Shown here piece by piece: positions 59,076 through 64,000 of a stretch of 64,000 bases of DNA. Every line of letters starts with the position of its first letter. Position 1 is the stretch's first letter. The DNA is from Paraburkholderia caledonica NBRC 102488. Its GTDB lineage: Bacteria > Pseudomonadota > Gammaproteobacteria > Burkholderiales > Burkholderiaceae. The DNA is taken from contig NZ_BAYE01000024.1 in NCBI RefSeq assembly GCF_000685095.1, positions 25,035-89,034 of the forward strand, in the 5' to 3' direction. The translations under genes were made by a program, and so were the position numbers. Below the pieces are notes generated by a model that worked only from the letters and a program-made list of their open reading frames with translations, was not told where the DNA came from and searched no databases.

Positions 59076-59801
59076 TTACTGGTTCACTGGCGAGTCGTCA
59101 GATTTGAATTCAATACTTTGCAAGACATTCAGGATCGAGCCATTTTTCTCATTTCTGAGATTTGCGCCACCTCCAGACACTCCGAGCAATATATTCTCCC
59201 CGTGAATGAAACAAAATCTCGAACCTTGATCTTTTGTCTTAGACCTGCTGTCTATCACGAATCCCCGAGTTTCGCTTAAGTCTATATTTTTGAATATCAC
59301 GTCATCTTTACTTGAAATTGGTACCCATTGATTACCATCGAAATTTGCGGGGCACTTCAACGAATTCGAGTCCATGATGTCCTGCAACTCGGGAGAAACT
59401 TCGGCCCGCGTCGAACTGGATGACCACTTGAAATTTGAAATTTTGTCGCACATCAAGCCCATCCATTGGGTCTTCATGGTTTTAGGCTCCTCAAACCACC
59501 AATCGTATCCCGACGTCATCTCAGCCTGCTTCAGATGCGGCAGATGGTGGTCTGTTAGCGTGCGATTTGCGCGATAAAGTACAAGATCTGGGTCGTTGTA
59601 TTTCACATGATCTCGCTTTCCAATTGTCATCGAAAATCGACAATTGCCCATATCAACCAGTATCACTGCTGGACCGTCTGCACTAGCAGTCTGTCCAGCC
59701 GCATTACCCACCCTAACCCACTGGTCTTGTGCAAACGCCGGATTAATAAAGGATGCGACTAAGAGAAACAAAACCACAGCTACGATAGGGCGGTAGTTCA
59801 T
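59076..59801 (-). CDS. Periplasmic protein, candidate immunity to the adjacent wall-hydrolase effector
   Basis: This 241-residue protein has a Sec signal peptide (IVAVVLFLLVASFINPAFAQ, cleavage after AFA). The mature part has no family that I recognise and contains four Cys (GNCRF, MCDKI, KCPANF, RFCFIHG). Its ATG overlaps the stop of the effector gene by four bases (ATGA), so the two are translationally coupled. A peptidoglycan-degrading type VI effector needs a periplasmic antidote, and this is the only candidate. The gene is markedly A+T-richer than the chromosome around it, which suggests transfer. The assignment is by position and signal peptide. Confidence 0.8.
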   Translation of the reverse strand: MNYRPIVAVVLFLLVASFINPAFAQDQWVRVGNAAGQTASADGPAVILVDMGNCRFSMTIGKRDHVKYNDPDLVLYRANRTLTDHHLPHLKQAEMTSGYDWWFEEPKTMKTQWMGLMCDKISNFKWSSSSTRAEVSPELQDIMDSNSLKCPANFDGNQWVPISSKDDVIFKNIDLSETRGFVIDSRSKTKDQGSRFCFIHGENILLGVSGGGANLRNEKNGSILNVLQSIEFKSDDSPVNQ

Positions 59802-62245
59802 GGCGCCTCTGAACGAGAAAAGTCAATAGGCAGGCAAGATGTTGAACTGTTTGGCTGCGGAAAATTCGTGACATCGAACAGGATCACTTGCGCATTAGCG
59901 AATGCCAAGAATCGAGACTGTATGTCCCAAATTGAGCTGTACTGACTTGAAGGTGAACCAGTATTTACGGTACCAGCAACCTTTCCAAACGCACTGTTTT
60001 CATAGTAGTACTTGGTCCCATGATCTGTATCGAGCGACCGCAGTGTGCTGGCTTGTTGACTTTCGTGTTCGTCCGCGCAGCTTGCTGCTCTCGACCAGAC
60101 CCAATAGCAACCGGCACTATCCGCCGCTTCAAACGGATTGGCCGTTGCATTCCTCCTTTCGATAATTTCAGAGGGAATATGCGTTGACGCGTCGCTAAGC
60201 GAATTCGTCGGATCGTACATCCCTTTGTGCCCGTTTAGCATTGGTCGATGGGAGTCAGCCAGATGCGTATGCTGATCCAGGGTGGTCTTCACATCGCTGG
60301 TAACGGAAAGCCCTCTGAACGTCCAATACTTTATATAGTTGGTGGCGTGTGTAAGTTGCAACATCCCTCGTCCATCCCACGGTTTGTACCAGTAAGGTGA
60401 TCCCTCATGGTACTTTTGAAACCATTGGGTTTCCTCTGTCGCATTTCCAAAGAACGACGCCATACGAACCGGTGATTGAACTCCATATTTGCGGATCGCA
60501 TTGTTGAGTGCCAGCCGTCTTTGGATGGCATTGTGATCGCTCGCCGACAACATAGGATCTGCCCCATGTATGCTTACCGTTTGCCACTTCCAAGGCGTCC
60601 CTTTTTGTACAACATGTTTGGGCAGAAGTTGCTGAAGCTCACTTCGACTGAGCCACCCACACTTCCTGAAGTGTCGAATAAACGCGAGCGGGTGGAAATA
60701 CCACAACTTTTTTCCCCCGGCCAATGCGGGGATACGATCCAGAAACTGAAGTTTTTTTAGGAAGCCGACAAACCTGTCGTAACCATCAGGGTCGGTGTCC
60801 TTGCGCTTCCCGAAATATCCGTCCGGGTTGTTCAAGTCCTGATATCGCTGGTCGTTGTTGGCCGGGTCCCATTCGCTGTTTGTATGGCAGACGAAACCGG
60901 CGAGCTTATTTCGCACGGTATCGTTGCCTTGCACGTAGTACGTGAGCTGATCATCCAGACTGAACTTCGGGTCGTCCTGGGAAACCTCGTATTCGACCGC
61001 CGTCGCATCGCCGACGAGCTGCATCAACTTGCGGTAGCTGAACAGGCCATTAGCATCCAGCGGTGCATTACCGCTGTTGATCTTCTGCCAGCCAGTAAAA
61101 AACGGAAAGTCAGCGTCCGAGAGTTTGATGATTGACGTTTTGCTGATATCGACGTAACCCTGCGTACCATTTGCATCGAACGGCACAGCAACCCAGGTCA
61201 CTTTGTCTTGGGACAAGCTGAGTGTGGGCGGTAGCGAGAGGATGCGCCCGAATCGCAGCAGTTCGTAGCCATCGCTCGGGCAAGTTGGATACAACTTCAG
61301 TGCACGCTCATAGAGCTTGTATTCATATTCGGGGAAGCAATCTTTCACCGGCTCGGGCGTCAGCAATACGCAGTTGCCGTCGTCGCTCTCGTCCAGCCAC
61401 GAGCGCGTGTAGCGCTGTCCCTTGTGGAAGTACGCCTCGACATACAGTTTGGCCTTGTCATTCGGTAACTTGCCTCTGCTTAGCGCGGGAAACCACGGGT
61501 CGTCATACGGCGTCCCAGGACGAGCTACAAATTCAGCCGTGGCGGGAATCACAAAATAGGCGTGCCCCCACCAGTCATCTGACGTGGGCTGTACCGGATT
61601 CTTTTCGCCAAGCTGGACTGTGTGGCCAGATTGATCGAACCACGTGGTGAAATCATCCTCGGTCATGAAGGTTTCGAAATGCAGGTGTCGCGTGCCCTGC
61701 GATGTGCCCCAGTGCCCGAGGATATCTTTGCGATATACCTTTTTGCCATTGCCCTGCTTTACGTTATCGCTCGCTTCGAGCAGCCACGCTGCGAGTGCAG
61801 TGGGCGAACTGTTCTGAGGTGAATTAGCTGGCGACCCAGTAAGTGATTGTTGCGCCGTCAGGTCCAGCAGATGCATGTACAGCGAATAGAAGGTAAGGGT
61901 GCGTCCGTTCCCCGTATCGGTTACGTGGCGCAGCAGCAGGAAGCCCGTGTTCGTATTCAGTGCCTCCTGGCCGGTCGCCTCATCAATATGGCCATCGGAG
62001 ATGGGATTCAGACTGATGCGGTAGGCGACCACTTCGCCATCGGCGACGGCCCGCACGGGTTCGTCCAAGGTCGGTGGCACGAGATGGATGCCACCGTGCC
62101 AACGACGGTCAAAGGTGACGGGGAAGACGCCGTGGCAGCCTCGCTCATACGTTTCGACTACCGTCATCAGCTGATCGGGGTCAGTATTGTTGACGGCGCA
62201 CGAATTGAATCCGGACTGGGGCAGGAAGGGTGGACTAATAATCAT
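59798..62245 (-). CDS. Type VI secretion effector: M23-type peptidase plus GH19-like lysozyme domain
   Basis: An 815-residue two-domain cell-wall hydrolase. The N-terminal LytM/M23 domain has RRWHGGIHLVPP (His50, His54), LYMHL (His125) and the canonical HLHFE (His187, His189). In most M23 enzymes the first motif is HxxxD, and here the Asp is His. The middle 350 residues are unassigned, with SH3-like stretches. The C-terminal domain (about 590 to 750) looks like GH19 chitinase/endolysin: SFFGNATEETQWFQ with the catalytic Glu near 604, and GRGMLQLTHATNYIKY. There is no signal peptide, as expected for T6SS cargo. The ATG at 62245 is two bases after the vgrG stop. Confidence 0.87.
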   Translation of the reverse strand: MIISPPFLPQSGFNSCAVNNTDPDQLMTVVETYERGCHGVFPVTFDRRWHGGIHLVPPTLDEPVRAVADGEVVAYRISLNPISDGHIDEATGQEALNTNTGFLLLRHVTDTGNGRTLTFYSLYMHLLDLTAQQSLTGSPANSPQNSSPTALAAWLLEASDNVKQGNGKKVYRKDILGHWGTSQGTRHLHFETFMTEDDFTTWFDQSGHTVQLGEKNPVQPTSDDWWGHAYFVIPATAEFVARPGTPYDDPWFPALSRGKLPNDKAKLYVEAYFHKGQRYTRSWLDESDDGNCVLLTPEPVKDCFPEYEYKLYERALKLYPTCPSDGYELLRFGRILSLPPTLSLSQDKVTWVAVPFDANGTQGYVDISKTSIIKLSDADFPFFTGWQKINSGNAPLDANGLFSYRKLMQLVGDATAVEYEVSQDDPKFSLDDQLTYYVQGNDTVRNKLAGFVCHTNSEWDPANNDQRYQDLNNPDGYFGKRKDTDPDGYDRFVGFLKKLQFLDRIPALAGGKKLWYFHPLAFIRHFRKCGWLSRSELQQLLPKHVVQKGTPWKWQTVSIHGADPMLSASDHNAIQRRLALNNAIRKYGVQSPVRMASFFGNATEETQWFQKYHEGSPYWYKPWDGRGMLQLTHATNYIKYWTFRGLSVTSDVKTTLDQHTHLADSHRPMLNGHKGMYDPTNSLSDASTHIPSEIIERRNATANPFEAADSAGCYWVWSRAASCADEHESQQASTLRSLDTDHGTKYYYENSAFGKVAGTVNTGSPSSQYSSIWDIQSRFLAFANAQVILFDVTNFPQPNSSTSCLPIDFSRSEAP

Positions 62246-62247
62246 GG

Positions 62248-64000
62248 TTAGCGCGATTGAGGATATAGACTTGTTGTTTTCAGATCGCCTTGAGGCATCG
62301 TCGGTGAGGGCATACGTTTCGAATCCGGCCCCGGCACATCCCACGACGCGCCTCTCTCCAGAATCGGCCCCGGCGACCCGTTGATGATCCCGCCACCGTT
62401 GATCTGGATGTACGACCCGCCTGCACCGAGCCAGATTTCCTTTGCCGCCGTCAGCACGATCCTGCCGTCGGTGCTGCTGATCGTGAGGTCCTTGAGTGCC
62501 CCCAATGCCATCTGGTCGCTTTGCGCCTGGATGTCCACCCGGCCTTTGGCCGCGATCAGCTTCATGCCGAGCTGATATGCAAACACTCTGAATGCTCCGC
62601 GCACCGACGCAAACAGTGAGCGGCCCGACGACACACTCACATCCCGTCCCGCCGTGATCGCGTGATCGTTCGCACTCGCCATGTGCGTGCTGTCGGCCGC
62701 GGTCGTCGCGATGCCCGCTGCGCTCGCCACCACGACGTCCGGCCGTGTCATCTCGGGCGACGGGTTGTCCGCCGTCTTCTGCCCGCCTCTGACCGCCTCG
62801 TTCTGCGTCCTGATCGTGCCGGTGACGTCGCCCTGACTCGAACCTGGCGTCTGCGCGTTGTGCTTCTGCGCGAGCTGTGAAAGCTCCTCATGCTGCTGTC
62901 GCGCCTGCGTGAGCCGCGCCACCGTCTCGCCCATGTCCTTCACCGGCGCGCTCGCACCCGCGCGCGCTTCCGTCGTCAGCAACATGCCTCTGTTAGCGCG
63001 CATCACCGCATGCGCATCGGTGGCGATCTCGATTCCCTCACCGCGCGCCTCGGTGCGCCCCTTCGTGCCGTCAATGCGCGTGTTGAACCCCGCCACAAAC
63101 CGCGAATTCGCCTGGTCGCTCACAAGCTGCGCCTGCATCCTGCCGGGCGTATCGTCCAGCGCGAGGTGGTTGGAGTGCAGACCGTACTCGAGGCTTTTAC
63201 TGCGCATGCCGCTCAGTGCCGCATTGGCCGGCAGTTCCCACGGCGGCATGTTGAATCTGTCCACCACGAATCCCGCGACTACCGGCTGGTCCGGATCGCC
63301 GTGCACGTGCGCGACCAGCACCATCTGACCGGCGCGGCCGGGGGCGACGACACCCAGCTCGCCGCCCTGCCATTGCGTCATGACGCGCACCCAGATCGAG
63401 CTTGCGCCATCGAGATTCGCCCGCCGGTCCCAGTCGAACTGGATGCGCAGGCGGTTCCGGTGGTCGATGAACATTTCCTTGTCCTGCGGCGCGACCACCA
63501 CCGCATATTCATAACCGTCGATGCGCGGCCGGGGCGTGAGCTGCGGCAACCGGAAATACTCGCTCGCCGGTTGCAGTTCGAACTCCGTGTTGACGGTGTA
63601 TTGACGCCATGCGCCCGATGACGTGCCGACCTCAGTGATGTCCAGATCACAGCGCAGAACGATGTATTCGCAGTTCGCGCGCTCCTGCGGATAGCCCGCA
63701 AGCGTGAACGTGCGGCCCGGCTGAAGGGCCAGGAGGTGCCCCCTGCCGGTTGCGCGCAAACCCTGGCATCGCCGCGCTTCGAGCTTGACCCGCGCAAGGT
63801 ACTGGCCTTCGATCTGCTCGTCGTTCGGATGGGCAGACGTGCGCCGCGCCTCGGGCTGAGCAAAGTCAGCGGGCTCGTACAGCTCGATGCGCTGGCTCGC
63901 CGTACCGCGCGCCTCCTCGTAGGACTCGCGGTTCGGCACAAGGCTTTTTGCCAGCCGCGGCTGTGCGTAGTTCTGGTCGTTGACCGTCGCCTTGCCCGGC
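62248..64000 (-). CDS. vgrG: Type VI secretion tip protein VgrG (partial, 5' end outside window)
   Basis: The frame is open to the window edge, and the codons before the apparent GTG at 63939 still encode VgrG sequence (ATVNDQNYAQPRLAKSL), so the N-terminal gp27-like part is cut off. Visible are the end of the gp27 domain, the gp5-like OB-fold (LRIQFDWDRRANLDGASS, WVRVMTQWQGGELGVVAPGR, DPDQPVVAGFV), a central linker rich in Gln/Thr and the C-terminal DUF2345 beta-helix (VDIQAQSDQMALGALKDLTI, LTAAKEIWLGAGGSYIQING). The last 40 residues are Pro/Ser/Thr-rich and may dock the effector that follows two bases later. Confidence 0.94.
   Translation of the reverse strand, partial: PGKATVNDQNYAQPRLAKSLVPNRESYEEARGTASQRIELYEPADFAQPEARRTSAHPNDEQIEGQYLARVKLEARRCQGLRATGRGHLLALQPGRTFTLAGYPQERANCEYIVLRCDLDITEVGTSSGAWRQYTVNTEFELQPASEYFRLPQLTPRPRIDGYEYAVVVAPQDKEMFIDHRNRLRIQFDWDRRANLDGASSIWVRVMTQWQGGELGVVAPGRAGQMVLVAHVHGDPDQPVVAGFVVDRFNMPPWELPANAALSGMRSKSLEYGLHSNHLALDDTPGRMQAQLVSDQANSRFVAGFNTRIDGTKGRTEARGEGIEIATDAHAVMRANRGMLLTTEARAGASAPVKDMGETVARLTQARQQHEELSQLAQKHNAQTPGSSQGDVTGTIRTQNEAVRGGQKTADNPSPEMTRPDVVVASAAGIATTAADSTHMASANDHAITAGRDVSVSSGRSLFASVRGAFRVFAYQLGMKLIAAKGRVDIQAQSDQMALGALKDLTISSTDGRIVLTAAKEIWLGAGGSYIQINGGGIINGSPGPILERGASWDVPGPDSKRMPSPTMPQGDLKTTSLYPQSR

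Noticed and set aside
1..64000. CRISPR arrays, tRNA/rRNA genes, insertion sequences
   Set aside because: Looked for regular repeats, cloverleaf-like segments and transposase motifs; none was convincing. A tRNA or Rfam scan would settle small RNAs.

Overview
The window looks like chromosomal DNA of a soil- or plant-associated member of Burkholderia sensu lato (Paraburkholderia or Caballeronia type). The evidence is a high G+C content with strong GC3 bias, an intracellular PHB depolymerase, a short Burkholderia-type H-NS, a DUF3563 microprotein, a cNMP-domain thioredoxin-reductase-like protein, two methyl-accepting chemotaxis proteins and a type VI secretion vgrG island. This assignment rests on gene content alone. 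I saw no tRNA, rRNA, CRISPR array, insertion sequence or replication origin.

Layout. 0-9 kb holds housekeeping and accessory metabolism: a GST, PHB depolymerase PhaZ, a flavin-reductase-fold protein, 3-hydroxyacyl-CoA dehydrogenase, a small secreted His-rich protein, DUF3563, a low-complexity membrane protein, a decayed mgtC and an AGE-family epimerase. 9-12 kb holds a cold-shock protein, a chemoreceptor with a sigma-28-type promoter and a hotdog thioesterase. 12.2-17.5 kb is a minus-strand operon that covers every step of non-phosphorylating L-fucose (or related 6-deoxyhexose/aldose) oxidation to pyruvate and lactate. It includes a dehydratase of the altronate-dehydratase family split into two genes, and it is divergent from an IclR regulator. 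18.6-24.6 kb holds a small conserved protein, a Pat-like acetyltransferase with a degenerate acyl-CoA-synthetase part, a LysR regulator and prfC. 24.9-29.4 kb is a minus-strand operon of a formaldehyde-activating-enzyme homologue, an aldo/keto reductase, a semialdehyde-type dehydrogenase and an MFS carrier.

30-46 kb contains an H-NS protein, a serine hydrolase, a lipoprotein, and a sigma-54 activator divergent from a GntP permease that has a good -24/-12 promoter and upstream inverted repeats. These are followed by RidA, an Aer-like chemoreceptor, DinB, a DedA-rhodanese fusion, a cNMP/thioredoxin-like/FAD oxidoreductase fusion, a YcaQ/AlkZ-like glycosylase and a LysE exporter preceded by a terminator-like hairpin that abuts its start codon. 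46.6-51 kb has a large secreted beta-propeller-like protein, a DMT transporter and an AraC regulator. 51-58.6 kb is a catabolic cassette of unknown substrate: GntR regulator, aminotransferase, MFS carrier, hydratase and FAD/Fe-S dehydrogenase.

The window ends in a type VI secretion cassette on the minus strand: vgrG (running off the end), a two-domain M23-peptidase/GH19-like wall hydrolase, a signal-peptide-bearing candidate immunity protein and a PAAR tip protein. The genes are tightly coupled, and the effector/immunity part is visibly poorer in G+C than its neighbours. Themes that recur are small-molecule oxidation operons with divergent regulators, PHB/hydroxybutyrate-related genes, chemotaxis and interbacterial competition.
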